Shown here: positions 35,316-43,974 of the stretch, piece after piece
Numbering within the stretch: position 1 is the stretch's first letter
Layout: the number at the start of each line of letters is the position of its first letter
Source of the DNA: JABMQB01 sp963666575
Lineage (GTDB): Bacteria; Bacteroidota; Bacteroidia; Bacteroidales; Prolixibacteraceae
Direction of reading: 5' to 3'
DNA length: 64,000 nucleotides
Assembly: GCA_963666575.2 (NCBI GenBank)
Contig: CAXXYG010000012.1
Location: 124,001-188,000 of the forward strand
The notes under the pieces: model-generated
Seen by the model: the letters and a program-made list of their open reading frames with translations, nothing else
The model's database searches: none
Told to the model about the DNA's origin: nothing
Program-made: the position numbers and the translations under genes

Positions 35316-36129
35316 AGGTCGGTTTCCATTTTTTGTTTACAATAGCCTTGAGGTTGTTTAACTCATCGTCCAATTCAGTTAATTCAGGGATGTTAAAATC
35401 TCTTTCTAATAAAACAGGGGCCGGCGAAATTTTATCGATTGCCCAGTTAAACAAATCATATACCGGATCAATTATCGCTTCGCCGTGTGTATCAATAATT
35501 AAATCGTTGCTGACCTTTGTGTGGCCAGCCATATGAATGTAGGCAACTTTATGTAGGGGTAAGTTCTGAATAAAATTTTTAGCTTCGTATTTGTGGTTAA
35601 ATGCATTTACATATACATTGTTTATGTCGAGTAGGAGGTCGCACCCCGACTCATCAACAATACTTTTAATAAATGTTGCTTCATCCATTTGGGCTGCTAC
35701 TGGAGTATAATACGACACATTTTCGATGGCAATTTTTCTTCCTAAAAAATCCTGAGCCTGTTTAATTTTTTTGGATACGTGTTTTACGGCATCTTCGGTA
35801 AATGGTATTGGTAATAAGTCGTATAAATGGGCATTGTCGCATTTCGAAAAACTCAAGTGCTCCGAATAAACCTGCACGTTGTATTCTTCCAGGAATTGTT
35901 TAACATCTGAAAGGAATTGTTTGTCCAATTTTTCGGGGCTGCCAATCGATAAAGAAAGGCCATGTGAAGTAATTGGGTATTTATCGGCTAATTGGTTAAG
36001 TATTTTTTTCCAGTACCCTCCAATTTTCATCCAGTTCTCAGGTGCGAGTTCAATAAAATCGGGTTTAAAATTTTTACTTGCCAGAAATTCATCGGCAAAT
36101 TCTTTCCTGAATCCTATACCTACACTCAT
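35290..36129 (-). CDS. MNIO-family (DUF692) multinuclear iron oxidative enzyme, BufB/HvfB-like
   Basis: 279 aa TIM-barrel protein starting MSVGIGFRKEFADEFLASKN. Conserved metal-ligand and active-site segments are ITSHGLSLSIG, YSEHLSFS, IAIENVSYYTP, LLLDINNVYVNAFNH, YIHMAGHTK and DTHGEAI. MNIO enzymes use two or three iron atoms to modify cysteines in RiPP precursors, for example forming thiooxazoles in bufferins. The Cys-Gly-repeat precursor gene lies just upstream and the DUF2063 partner just downstream. The usual family length is about 270-290 aa, so it is complete. Confidence 0.92.
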   Translation of the reverse strand: MSVGIGFRKEFADEFLASKNFKPDFIELAPENWMKIGGYWKKILNQLADKYPITSHGLSLSIGSPEKLDKQFLSDVKQFLEEYNVQVYSEHLSFSKCDNAHLYDLLPIPFTEDAVKHVSKKIKQAQDFLGRKIAIENVSYYTPVAAQMDEATFIKSIVDESGCDLLLDINNVYVNAFNHKYEAKNFIQNLPLHKVAYIHMAGHTKVSNDLIIDTHGEAIIDPVYDLFNWAIDKISPAPVLLERDFNIPELTELDDELNNLKAIVNKKWKPTYVTENKNI

Positions 36130-36150
36130 TTTGCTGTTTTTAAATTAAAG

Positions 36151-36174
36151 CAAAAAAGAGGGCAAAATGCCCCC
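36151..36174 (-). terminator. Attenuator-like hairpin between RiPP precursor and MNIO gene
   Basis: On the minus strand GGGGGCATTTTGCCCTC folds into a 7-bp stem (one G-T pair) with a 3-nt loop and is followed by six T. It lies 18 nt after the precursor stop and about 22 nt before the MNIO ATG. A leaky terminator here would give more precursor than enzyme mRNA. Confidence 0.6.
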
Positions 36175-36192
36175 CTTTTTTTCAATCACTTA

Positions 36193-36579
36193 TTATTCAA
36201 CTCCACATTTACCTTCACCACATTTAGCTTCTTTAGCTTTACTTTCGGTAGTAGTGCCTTCTTTTTTTGTCTCGGCTTTTTTCTCTCCACATTTTGCTTC
36301 TTCTGCTTTGCTTTCCTTGGTTGCTGCTTCTTTTGCCTCTCCTTTTTTAGTTTCGGTTGTTTCTGTTTTTCCACCACAGTTAGCTTCAAATATATCAGTT
36401 GGTGAAGCGTTTGAGTGTAATAATTCACTGCGGACTTCTGATCCTGATCCTAACGCGCTGTAATCAAATAAGTTTGATTGTGAAGGTGTGGCACTTAAAG
36501 CCGATACACTTAATAACGCTCCTGCAAATAAAGTTCCTTTTAAAATGTTTTTACGAAAATTACTTTTTTGATTTTCCAT
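36193..36579 (-). CDS. Bufferin/HvfA-like RiPP precursor with Cys-Gly repeats
   Basis: 128 aa. Residues 1-30 form a signal peptide (basic N-terminus, then LFAGALLSVSALSA). The C-terminal half is a Lys/Glu/Thr-rich repeat region with four cysteines, each followed by Gly: C68 (EANCGGK), C97 (EEAKCGEKK), C120 and C125 (EAKCGEGKCGVE). The EGKCG-type motif is that of bufferin (BufA) and HvfA peptides, whose cysteines are modified by MNIO enzymes and which bind copper or other metals. Genes for the MNIO enzyme and DUF2063 partner follow directly. Export to the periplasm is expected. The exact number of modified cysteines is unknown. Confidence 0.85.
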   Translation of the reverse strand: MENQKSNFRKNILKGTLFAGALLSVSALSATPSQSNLFDYSALGSGSEVRSELLHSNASPTDIFEANCGGKTETTETKKGEAKEAATKESKAEEAKCGEKKAETKKEGTTTESKAKEAKCGEGKCGVE

Positions 36580-36634
36580 GATTCTTGTTTTGAATTATTA
36601 TTACTTATTTTAATTTAGATTAATTTCGAATAAG

Positions 36635-36662
36635 TAGACGATACTGTACAAGAATCCTTGCA
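36635..36662 (-). promoter_or_regulatory. Candidate ECF-sigma promoter of the RiPP precursor operon
   Basis: On the minus strand TGCAAG (36662-36657), a 16-nt spacer, and CGTCTA (36640-36635) precede the precursor ATG by about 55 nt. A CGTC-containing -10 element is a frequent hallmark of ECF sigma promoters. The same layout (TGTAAT, 16 nt, CGTCTT) lies upstream of the other ECF sigma gene in this window. The adjacent sigma factor gene is the obvious candidate regulator. Confidence 0.5.
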
Positions 36663-36685
36663 ATTAAATCAGATAAGTTTGTATT

Positions 36686-36973
36686 TTATTTTACAAGTTC
36701 CTGGTTAACTGTCGTTTCTATTTCTGTTTTTTTTGCTTCGGAAAGGTTTTCTTCAGCAAGAATAGATGGATTAAACAATTGGTTATGAAGTGAAATATCG
36801 ATTTGATGTGAATGAATTTTAAAATTACGGCAATATGAACAAGCCCATAAATGCATTTTTAGCTGAATTTTTTTTGAGAAGCTCATTTTTTTGAAATTGT
36901 TAATTGAAACCAGGTAGGTTGCTTGTTTACAATCTAACATTAATTTCGACATGAGTTTATTAAACATACGCAT
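36686..36973 (-). CDS. Putative zinc-binding anti-sigma factor of the RiPP locus
   Basis: 95 aa soluble protein. CKQATYLVS with C15 and the HLWACSYC motif (H41, C45, C48) fit the HxxxCxxC zinc anti-sigma (ZAS) signature. The start overlaps the sigma stop by one base (TGATG), the usual arrangement for a sigma/anti-sigma pair. No membrane segment follows, so it probably senses a cytoplasmic signal such as thiol oxidation or metal. The C-terminal 45 residues are acidic and unrecognised. Confidence 0.72.
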   Translation of the reverse strand: MRMFNKLMSKLMLDCKQATYLVSINNFKKMSFSKKIQLKMHLWACSYCRNFKIHSHQIDISLHNQLFNPSILAEENLSEAKKTEIETTVNQELVK

Positions 36974-37575
36974 CAGTTATTTAACCACTTGGTTTCGAGG
37001 CAACCACGTAATTGTAATTTTGCTCTGTGAATGATGGTCCATAAATTTGACGAAGTTAGTTGCAATTCCTTACAAATTTCTTTAGATGAATATTCATCAA
37101 TATTTTTTAAGCTAAAAACTTTAGCCCACTGTTCAGGCAACCGTGAAAGGCAGATTTTTAGTATCTCCATAAATTCTTCTCTTTCAAACAGGCTGTCGGC
37201 TGGTAATTCGAAATCGCCCGGAGCCGATCCATCATTCCAATGGTTTTTATATTTTCCTTCCTGCTGGAAAAAATGGTTGAAAAAGGAATCATCATCAACC
37301 TCTAATGAAGAAGCACTTTGTTTGATTTCTTTATTGGTTTTTTTTCGGTAGTGGTCAATTATTTTGTTTCGAAGAATGTTGTATAACCACGATTTTTCAG
37401 AGCAATCTAACCGGAATTTATCTCTTGCTTTTAATCCCGATAAAAAGGTTTCCTGAACAAGGTCTTCGGCAATTTCGCGGTTATTTACACGTAGAAGGGC
37501 AAACCGGAACAATTCGTTGGAATAAGACTGCACCCATTCTTTTGGATTACAACTGTATTTATTGGCATTTCCCAT
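36973..37575 (-). CDS. ECF-type RNA polymerase sigma factor controlling the RiPP locus
   Basis: 200 aa from ATG 37575 (MGNANKYSCNPKEW); an in-frame TTG at 37611 is possible but less likely. Sigma region 2 is seen in FRFALLRVNNREIAEDLVQE and KSWLYNILRNKIIDHYRKK, region 4 in EQWAKVFSLKNIDEYSSKEI and LTSSNLWTIIHRAKLQLR. It resembles the ECF group that drives DUF692/DUF2063 operons, such as SigF of Caulobacter, which responds to heavy metals; that parallel is family knowledge, not shown here. The start lies 51 nt after the transporter gene, in the same direction. Confidence 0.88.
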   Translation of the reverse strand: MGNANKYSCNPKEWVQSYSNELFRFALLRVNNREIAEDLVQETFLSGLKARDKFRLDCSEKSWLYNILRNKIIDHYRKKTNKEIKQSASSLEVDDDSFFNHFFQQEGKYKNHWNDGSAPGDFELPADSLFEREEFMEILKICLSRLPEQWAKVFSLKNIDEYSSKEICKELQLTSSNLWTIIHRAKLQLRGCLETKWLNN

Positions 37576-37625
37576 TGAATGTAAGATAATCTCTTTCAAC
37601 GCGAAAAACAATAATTGGCTGGATT

Positions 37626-38540
37626 TTAAACTTTTTTAAGTGGTATTTTTTTCTTTTTTACTACAAGCATAGCACCTGAGAATACCATCAAGGCTCCAAT
37701 TATTGAAAAAACAGTAAAGTTTTCAGGATTAATCCATGAAACATTTTGGTAGGTTAAAATACCCATCACTAAAAAAGTAATCATTGGATTTAGAATAATG
37801 ATGATACTTACTTTATTGGCTTCGGTATATTTTAGCGCCAGAGAAATGCTGGAGTATGCAATAAGTGTGTTGGTACCTAAAAAAATCAATAACAACCACC
37901 ACGTCCAATGAAGTTGTAACACTGGTGATAAATCGATAAAAGGTAAATAGATAAGGATTGGAAGGCCAAACAAAAACAGGTTTAGGGAAGCCGATGAATG
38001 TTTTTTTACAAGCTTTTTTTGCAGAACAGCATAAGTTGTCCATGCAGCGGCTCCCGATAATGTAAAAAGTACACCTTTATTATATATTATTTCGGCCCCT
38101 GATACACTCTGCAGTTGTTGTTTGTAAAATAAGGCTAAACCGGCCAGCGCCAGCAAAAAACCAACGAGTTGAGTAATATTAATTTTCTCCTTAAAAAACC
38201 AGACTCCCAAAATTGCCAGTGTTATTGGCCCGGTTTGAATAAATAATTGTGCGTTGCTGGGTGTTGTATAATGGATACCTAACATAAAGCCCATATAATT
38301 CCAGCTGAGTGCTAAGGCTGCAATTACTAATAGGAAGGGTGGTTTGTATAAAATACTGAATGATTTTGGATTGTTAAAAGCCTGCCAGATTGCTAAAAAT
38401 CCGAATGCTATTAAAAAACGAAACCATACAATAGTATTGGGTGAAACTTCTTGTACAGCTACTTTTAAAGCAATGGCTAAAAATCCCCAAAAAAAAGCAG
38501 TTAATGCGGCATAAAAAATTCCTTTGTTATGGTTTTGCAT
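37626..38540 (-). CDS. EamA/DMT-family membrane transporter (second copy)
   Basis: 304 aa, about ten hydrophobic helices in two EamA repeats. Recognisable segments are GIFYAALTAFFWGFLAIALK, VSPNTIVWFRFLIAFGFL, HYTTPSNAQLFIQTGPITLA and, in the second half, AAAWTTYAVLQKKLVKKH. It ends with a basic cytoplasmic tail (VVKKKKIPLKKV). Substrate unknown. It lies upstream of the ECF sigma gene on the same strand and could share a transcript with it. Confidence 0.88.
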   Translation of the reverse strand: MQNHNKGIFYAALTAFFWGFLAIALKVAVQEVSPNTIVWFRFLIAFGFLAIWQAFNNPKSFSILYKPPFLLVIAALALSWNYMGFMLGIHYTTPSNAQLFIQTGPITLAILGVWFFKEKINITQLVGFLLALAGLALFYKQQLQSVSGAEIIYNKGVLFTLSGAAAWTTYAVLQKKLVKKHSSASLNLFLFGLPILIYLPFIDLSPVLQLHWTWWLLLIFLGTNTLIAYSSISLALKYTEANKVSIIIILNPMITFLVMGILTYQNVSWINPENFTVFSIIGALMVFSGAMLVVKKKKIPLKKV

Positions 38541-38636
38541 CGATTGATTGTAAAATTAATTGTCAAAAGTAATTATTATTCGATAGCTATCGATACCACC
38601 AATCATGAGGGTTGTAAATTAATATAAAGTGAAAGT

Positions 38637-39557
38637 TTATTTAATGTTTAAAAGCTTTTCTTCAACTTCCTCCACAACTTTATTCTGCCCACTTATTTTG
38701 TTTTTTTGTTCTTCTATTAGAACAAGGTTGGTTTTTATTTCTTCCTGAGCATTTATAATTTGGTTTTTTTCGGTTTGAATTTTTTTGTTGTATGATTTAT
38801 TATTTGAATGAAGTTTTTTGTGATCTTTTTTTTCTGTTTTTAATTTTTCTTTAAACGTTTCATATTGGAATGATTTTTTATCGAACGTATAAAGAGTGTC
38901 TTTAAGTTGTGCTATCCGCGAATTAGATTTTTCCTGATCTATTACATTTATTTGAATGGCAGACTCATTTTTGTTTATTTCTAAATCGCTGCGATTAATT
39001 GATTTTCGTAAGCGGTCGTTTTTTTGCTCCAGTTTTTTGAGTTCATTTTCAAATCTCTCCAGGGTTTTATTCTCATTCCGTAATTCATCATTCACAACTA
39101 TTTTGTAATTAAGAACACCAAAATTTCGAGTAAAATTCCGCGCCGACGAATATTGGTCTTGATTTTCCCATTCGGGGGAAATAAAACCATCTTTTGTTTC
39201 AAAAAAGGTATAAACGCGTATTCCTCCTTCAATTTGATTAATCAAAGCATAGAGGTCGATATTTCCTTCGCCCAGTTCTTTAATTATTGCGCCCGAAGTA
39301 AAATATTCATCGCCGTATTTTTCAACTTTATTTTTATCGGTTGATTTTTTAAAAAGGTTGGTTAATTTGGGATTTTCGATGTATTTAATCCATTCTTTTT
39401 CAACCGTTTTCTGGTCAGCAAAAGGAATAAATACTGACAATCCGGGTTTATCTCCTTTCGAGATGGTTTTTGTAATATCAGATACTTCAATGGTTTCCTG
39501 GGCGTATGCAGTAACCAAAAACATACTTATAATTGCAATAAAAAATAGTTTTATCAT
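38637..39557 (-). CDS. Secreted coiled-coil protein of unknown function
   Basis: 306 aa with a signal peptide ending TAYAQ. The globular N-terminal about 150 residues (KGDKPGLSVFIPFADQKTVE and EYFTSGAIIKELGEGNIDLY) are followed by a long coiled coil (about 160-300) rich in Lys, Glu and Asn (ENELKKLEQKNDRLRKSI). I know similar proteins in Bacteroidota but no function. Periplasmic location is expected. It stands alone, with a terminator hairpin upstream belonging to the oxidoreductase gene. Confidence 0.65.
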   Translation of the reverse strand: MIKLFFIAIISMFLVTAYAQETIEVSDITKTISKGDKPGLSVFIPFADQKTVEKEWIKYIENPKLTNLFKKSTDKNKVEKYGDEYFTSGAIIKELGEGNIDLYALINQIEGGIRVYTFFETKDGFISPEWENQDQYSSARNFTRNFGVLNYKIVVNDELRNENKTLERFENELKKLEQKNDRLRKSINRSDLEINKNESAIQINVIDQEKSNSRIAQLKDTLYTFDKKSFQYETFKEKLKTEKKDHKKLHSNNKSYNKKIQTEKNQIINAQEEIKTNLVLIEEQKNKISGQNKVVEEVEEKLLNIK

Positions 39558-39653
39558 GACATTTTATTTTTAACAACAATTAAATTACTAAAATTCCTTT
39601 TATAAATTCAATTTTGGAGCTGATTGTAGTTATTCTATTTGGTTTACTGCAAT

Positions 39654-39687
39654 AAAAACAGCTACCAAAAAATTGATAGCTGTTTTT
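39654..39687 (-). terminator. Intrinsic terminator after the Gfo/Idh/MocA gene
   Basis: AAAAACAGCTA (39654-39664) pairs perfectly with TAGCTGTTTTT (39677-39687), an 11-bp stem with a 12-nt loop. The U-run forms part of the stem on either strand. It lies 31 nt downstream of the oxidoreductase stop codon. Confidence 0.65.
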
Positions 39688-39718
39688 ATTAAATATAAGG
39701 TGGTATGGTATTTAAAGA

Positions 39719-41047
39719 TTAAATTAATTTATAACCATCGCGGTATTTGTAATGTAATTTTGCGGCAGCTTCACCATTTTCATCGTCAACAAAAGTTTCT
39801 GTTGCCGGATCCCATTTAATGGTACGTCCAAGGTCGCAGGCAATATTTCCTAAAGTACAAAGGGTGCATGAGCTATGACCTATTTCAACAGGCACAACAG
39901 GATCTCTGTGTTGACGCACGGCTTCAATAAAGTCGATTTGATGAGGAATTTTTGTTTCATAGGGTGTATCATCAACAGGCTCATCGGTTACTGGAGGTAA
40001 TAACGAATCGTCAGAAGCCAGGTAATGGCCACGTGATACTTCAATCCATCCTTTATCGCCTGTGAATTTTACTCCTTTTGTCATGTTTTCATCGAATGGT
40101 TCAGAGGTCATAACAACACCATTGGCGTATTTAAATTGCATAAATTCTGTCCCATCGCCAATAGGAGAGGCTTCAACTGGCCCATTGCGGTCCATGCCAA
40201 GTCCCCATTGGGCAATGTCGAACATATGTGCTCCCCAATCGGTAGTAAAACCACCACCCATTTCTTTGTACCAGCGCCAGCCACCCCAGATTTTCTCATG
40301 TACCATTGGTTCAAGAGTAATAGGTGGATTTAGTTCATTATTAAAATGAATAGGCTGAGGTAATGGCCCTAACCATAAATCCCAATTCAAATCTTCAGGT
40401 AATTCTTCTTCTGGTAAGTCATATGGTTTTGGTGGGGCTCCCACATATGCGTTTACTTTTTCAATTGTTCCTAACCTTCCGGAATGTACCATTTCAACAG
40501 CATGTTGGAAATTTGGATCTGAACGTTGTTGACTTCCAATCCCTAAAATACGGTCAGTTTCTCTCACTACTTTCCTTAAAACCTGGCCTTCTTTGATTGT
40601 GAAAGTCATAGGCTTTTCGAGGTAAACATCTTTTCCTGCTTTACAGGCAGCAACAGCTATCATTGCATGTGAAAAATCGGGAACAGCAATCACAACTGCA
40701 TCAATGTCGTCGCGTGCTATAAGGTCCTGGTATTTTTCATATGTTTCAACCTTTATGTCGTAACCAGCTTTTTTATTAAAATTGTTTACTGTGATTTCAA
40801 ACCGCTTACGTTTACGCCCGTAAACATCACAACCTGCTACTACTTTTACACCCGGAATTTGAATAAATCCGTTGAGTAGAAACATTGCCTGACGGCCCAT
40901 GCCGATAAAACCTAATCGTATTGAGTCGTCGGCCACAGCCTTTTGGCATGCTTGCAATGATGGAAGTACAGCTATTCCTGCTAATCCAACAGCTGATGTA
41001 TTCAGGAAGGATCTTCTGGAAATGTTTTTGTTAGTTTTTGTTTTCAT
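39719..41047 (-). CDS. Gfo/Idh/MocA-family oxidoreductase with Tat signal
   Basis: 442 aa. A twin-arginine signal (ISRRSFLNTSAVGLAGIAV) is followed by the Rossmann motif GFIGMGRQAM. The EKPMTF segment carries the conserved lysine of the family. The C-terminal part has WRWYKEMGGGFTTDWGAHMF, typical of secreted Bacteroidota members involved in glycan metabolism. Substrate is unknown; NAD(P) is presumably bound before Tat export. It is 84 nt downstream of pheT on the same strand and might receive read-through from it. Confidence 0.9.
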   Translation of the reverse strand: MKTKTNKNISRRSFLNTSAVGLAGIAVLPSLQACQKAVADDSIRLGFIGMGRQAMFLLNGFIQIPGVKVVAGCDVYGRKRKRFEITVNNFNKKAGYDIKVETYEKYQDLIARDDIDAVVIAVPDFSHAMIAVAACKAGKDVYLEKPMTFTIKEGQVLRKVVRETDRILGIGSQQRSDPNFQHAVEMVHSGRLGTIEKVNAYVGAPPKPYDLPEEELPEDLNWDLWLGPLPQPIHFNNELNPPITLEPMVHEKIWGGWRWYKEMGGGFTTDWGAHMFDIAQWGLGMDRNGPVEASPIGDGTEFMQFKYANGVVMTSEPFDENMTKGVKFTGDKGWIEVSRGHYLASDDSLLPPVTDEPVDDTPYETKIPHQIDFIEAVRQHRDPVVPVEIGHSSCTLCTLGNIACDLGRTIKWDPATETFVDDENGEAAAKLHYKYRDGYKLI

Positions 41048-41131
41048 TTTCGATGGTTTTTATTTTATTATTCTTTAATAGAGAGATTTAACAATAACTT
41101 TCTTAAATGAAATTTATTTTGTTTTTACCTT

Positions 41132-43579
41132 TTATCTTAATTGCGCTCCAAGTTCTTTTTCGTATAAATCAAGAAGTTTTTTCATCACTTTGTCAATTTG
41201 TTTATCTTTTAACGTTTTAAAATCATCGCGTAGAATATAACTCACAGCATATGATTTTTTTCCTTCAGGAACTCCTTTCCCTTCGTAAACATCAAACAGG
41301 TTGACTTCGCGTAGCAAAATTTTTTCAACTTTATATGCCAATTCCTGAATTTGGTCAAACTTGATTGATTTATCAACCAGCAATGCTAAATCGCGCCTTA
41401 CTTCAGGGTATTTAGGTAATTCTGAAAAAGTTATTTTATTTTTTTTCTGTTCAATTAATAGTAATCCCCAATCAAAATCGGCATAATAAACCGGATTTTT
41501 AATGCCGGCTTTTTTTAGTAATTGAGTACTTACGATCCCTAGTTCCAGAATTTTTTTATTATTTATAGAATACGATAATCCATCAGAATAAATACCATTA
41601 TCAGATGATGAAATTTTAATGTTTTTATTTTTGAATCCCAGTTTTTCCAAAATGTTTTCGGCATATGTTTTTAACTGAGCAAACGATGATTCTTCAACTG
41701 GTTTTACCCAGCTTTCCGATTCTTTATCGCCCGAAATAAATAACGCCAGATGGTCTTCTTCCCAGTAATTGTTGGCTGGTTTTTCTTTGATTGAAGTGCC
41801 TTTATAAAAGTAACAATTGCCAAACTCAAAGATGCGAAGGTTCGAATTTTGCCTGTTTGTATTGTAGGCAATACTTTCCAAACCTCCAAAGATTAACGAT
41901 TGCCGCATAACGTTTAAGTCGTTACTCAGCGGATTAAGTATTTTAACAGTTTGATTTTCTTTAAAAATATCAGATCCTTCGTAAAACGAAAATTTAGTCA
42001 ACGAGTTAGACCATATTTCGTTAAAACCCAAGGAGGATAACGTTTCTGATATAGTATTCTTTAGTTTTCCGGGATTTGGTTTTTCAGTTGTTTGTGCTAT
42101 TGATTTTACCTGATGTGGAAATTCAACATTGTTGTAACCATAAATTCGTAAAATTTCTTCAATAATGTCGGCTTCTCTTTTAACATCAACACGGTAAGGA
42201 GGGACCAATAACGATAGCCCTTTATCATTTTCGGCAGAGATCTTTATTTCGAGCGAATTCAGAATGTTTTTTATTGTATTGGTGCCAAGATCTTTGCCAA
42301 TAAGTCTTGCAATGTTGGTATACAAAATATCAACTTTAAAATCTTCAATTGGTTCAGGATAAATATCAATTATTTCGGAGGAGATATTACCTCCTGCAAT
42401 TTCTTTTATTAATAAAGCTGTTCGTTTTAAGGCGTAAATCACTCCATTGGGATCGGTACCTCGTTCAAAGCGGAATGAAGCATCGGTATTTAATCCATGA
42501 CGGCGCGCTGTTTTGCGAGTATATACAGGGTCGAAACAAGCACTTTCTAAAAATACAGAAGTGGTTGTGTTTTTTACGCCTGATTTTATTCCTCCAAAAA
42601 CACCAGCAATACACATGCCTTCTTCCGAGTTACAAATCATCAGGTCGTTTTCGTTTAATTCCCTCTCTTCATCGTCGAGGGTAGTAAATTTTGTTCCCTG
42701 TGGCAGAGTATCTACTATAATCTTTCCGCCTTTAATATCAGCAGTATCAAAAGCATGCAGTGGTTGGCCTGTTTCCAGAAGCACATAATTGGTAATGTCA
42801 ACAACGTTGTTGATGGGAGCTAACCCAACAGCTTTGAGCCTGTTTTTTAACCAATCGGGTGAGTCTTCAATTTTAATATCTGAAACTGTGAGTCCGGCGT
42901 ACCTGGGGCATGCCTCCAATTTTTTAACTTCAACCGGAATTATTAGGTTTGTATTGTCCACTTTAAAGTCATCGACTGAAGGACGTATGTAATTAATGTC
43001 TTTGTTTTGTTTGAGGAAAGCAGCTACATCACGTGCAACACCAATATGTGATGCTCCATCTATCCGGTTTGGAGTAAGGTCAATTTCGATGGCAAAATCA
43101 TTTTCAATATTAAAACAATCGCTGGCTTTGGTTCCTGGCTGGACTTCTTTTGGCAGAACCAATATTCCTTCAGCATCGGTTCCAACGCCTAGTTCTATTT
43201 CAGAACAGATCATTCCGCGTGATTCTTCTCCTCTTATTTTAGCTTTTTTAATTATAAAACTGTTATCGCCATCATAGAGTGTTGTACCGACAGTAGCAAC
43301 TAAAACCTTCTGCCCTTGGGCAACATTGGGAGCTCCACAAACAATTGGTAAAATTTCACCACCAATATCCACACTGGTTTTACTTAAATGGTCGGAATTA
43401 GGGTGAGGTTCACATTTTAAAACATATCCGGCAACTATTCCTTCAAGCCCTCCTTTTATACTTTCAACTTCTTCAATTCCTCCAACTTCAAGCCCGGTAT
43501 CTGTTAAAATAACAGCTAATTCATGTGCATTTAAATCGGTTTTAATATAATCTTTTAGCCAATTGTATGAGATCTTCAT
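41132..43579 (-). CDS. pheT: Phenylalanine-tRNA ligase beta subunit
   Basis: 815 aa, full length for the bacterial beta subunit. It starts MKISYNWLKDYIKTDLNAHE; the EMAP-like tRNA-binding domain contains CEPHPNSDHLSKTSVDIGG; B3/B4 has APINNVVDITNYVLLETGQP and ARRHGLNTDASFRFERGTDP; B5 has VPPYRVDVKREADIIEEI; and the C-terminal anticodon-binding domain ends YILRDDFKTLKDKQIDKVM. With PheS it charges tRNA-Phe in the cytoplasm. PheS is not in this window, as is common in Bacteroidota. Confidence 0.97.
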   Translation of the reverse strand: MKISYNWLKDYIKTDLNAHELAVILTDTGLEVGGIEEVESIKGGLEGIVAGYVLKCEPHPNSDHLSKTSVDIGGEILPIVCGAPNVAQGQKVLVATVGTTLYDGDNSFIIKKAKIRGEESRGMICSEIELGVGTDAEGILVLPKEVQPGTKASDCFNIENDFAIEIDLTPNRIDGASHIGVARDVAAFLKQNKDINYIRPSVDDFKVDNTNLIIPVEVKKLEACPRYAGLTVSDIKIEDSPDWLKNRLKAVGLAPINNVVDITNYVLLETGQPLHAFDTADIKGGKIIVDTLPQGTKFTTLDDEERELNENDLMICNSEEGMCIAGVFGGIKSGVKNTTTSVFLESACFDPVYTRKTARRHGLNTDASFRFERGTDPNGVIYALKRTALLIKEIAGGNISSEIIDIYPEPIEDFKVDILYTNIARLIGKDLGTNTIKNILNSLEIKISAENDKGLSLLVPPYRVDVKREADIIEEILRIYGYNNVEFPHQVKSIAQTTEKPNPGKLKNTISETLSSLGFNEIWSNSLTKFSFYEGSDIFKENQTVKILNPLSNDLNVMRQSLIFGGLESIAYNTNRQNSNLRIFEFGNCYFYKGTSIKEKPANNYWEEDHLALFISGDKESESWVKPVEESSFAQLKTYAENILEKLGFKNKNIKISSSDNGIYSDGLSYSINNKKILELGIVSTQLLKKAGIKNPVYYADFDWGLLLIEQKKNKITFSELPKYPEVRRDLALLVDKSIKFDQIQELAYKVEKILLREVNLFDVYEGKGVPEGKKSYAVSYILRDDFKTLKDKQIDKVMKKLLDLYEKELGAQLR

Positions 43580-43974
43580 TCTGTAATTATTTTCCTAAAA
43601 TTGTGAATGGCACAAAAGTAAAAGATTTTTGCTTAATCACATTATTTTAATGAGTAAAAGCTGCTTGAATAAGAGGAAGTTCACCTGAATTTAATTTTTG
43701 TATAAAAAATAAAAACTTTAAATTGGAAAGCATTTGGAGGCCGTAAAAAACGATAATAATTGTAAGTGATTCAACCACTTAGTATGCCTAACAAATATCA
43801 TTAGCTACAACAGTAAAATTTATTATCTTTTGCACATCAAAAAAGGGGGAAATAAAAAACATCAAATCAATATGATTGCGCAATAAATATGCGCCTTTTA
43901 GTTTGTTGATGTTCCGATTTAAGTTTAAGAATTTTAAAAATAAGGAAGTGTTATAAAAACCAAAAATTTAATTT
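43580..43974. other. Divergent intergenic region between pheT and the M3 peptidase gene
   Basis: 395 bp without an ORF. On the minus strand TACTTTTG at 43620-43613 matches the TAnnTTTG -7 consensus and is a plausible pheT promoter, 34 nt from its ATG; no clear -33 element. On the plus strand TATCTTTTGC near 43823-43833 is a near match for the peptidase gene. I do not see a T-box or convincing leader hairpin. Confidence 0.4.

Noticed and set aside
35992..36463. Plus-strand frames of 137 and 98 codons over the RiPP precursor and MNIO start
   Set aside because: Phe/Ser-rich translations are the complement of the Lys/Glu-rich precursor repeats; the minus-strand reading has clear family motifs.
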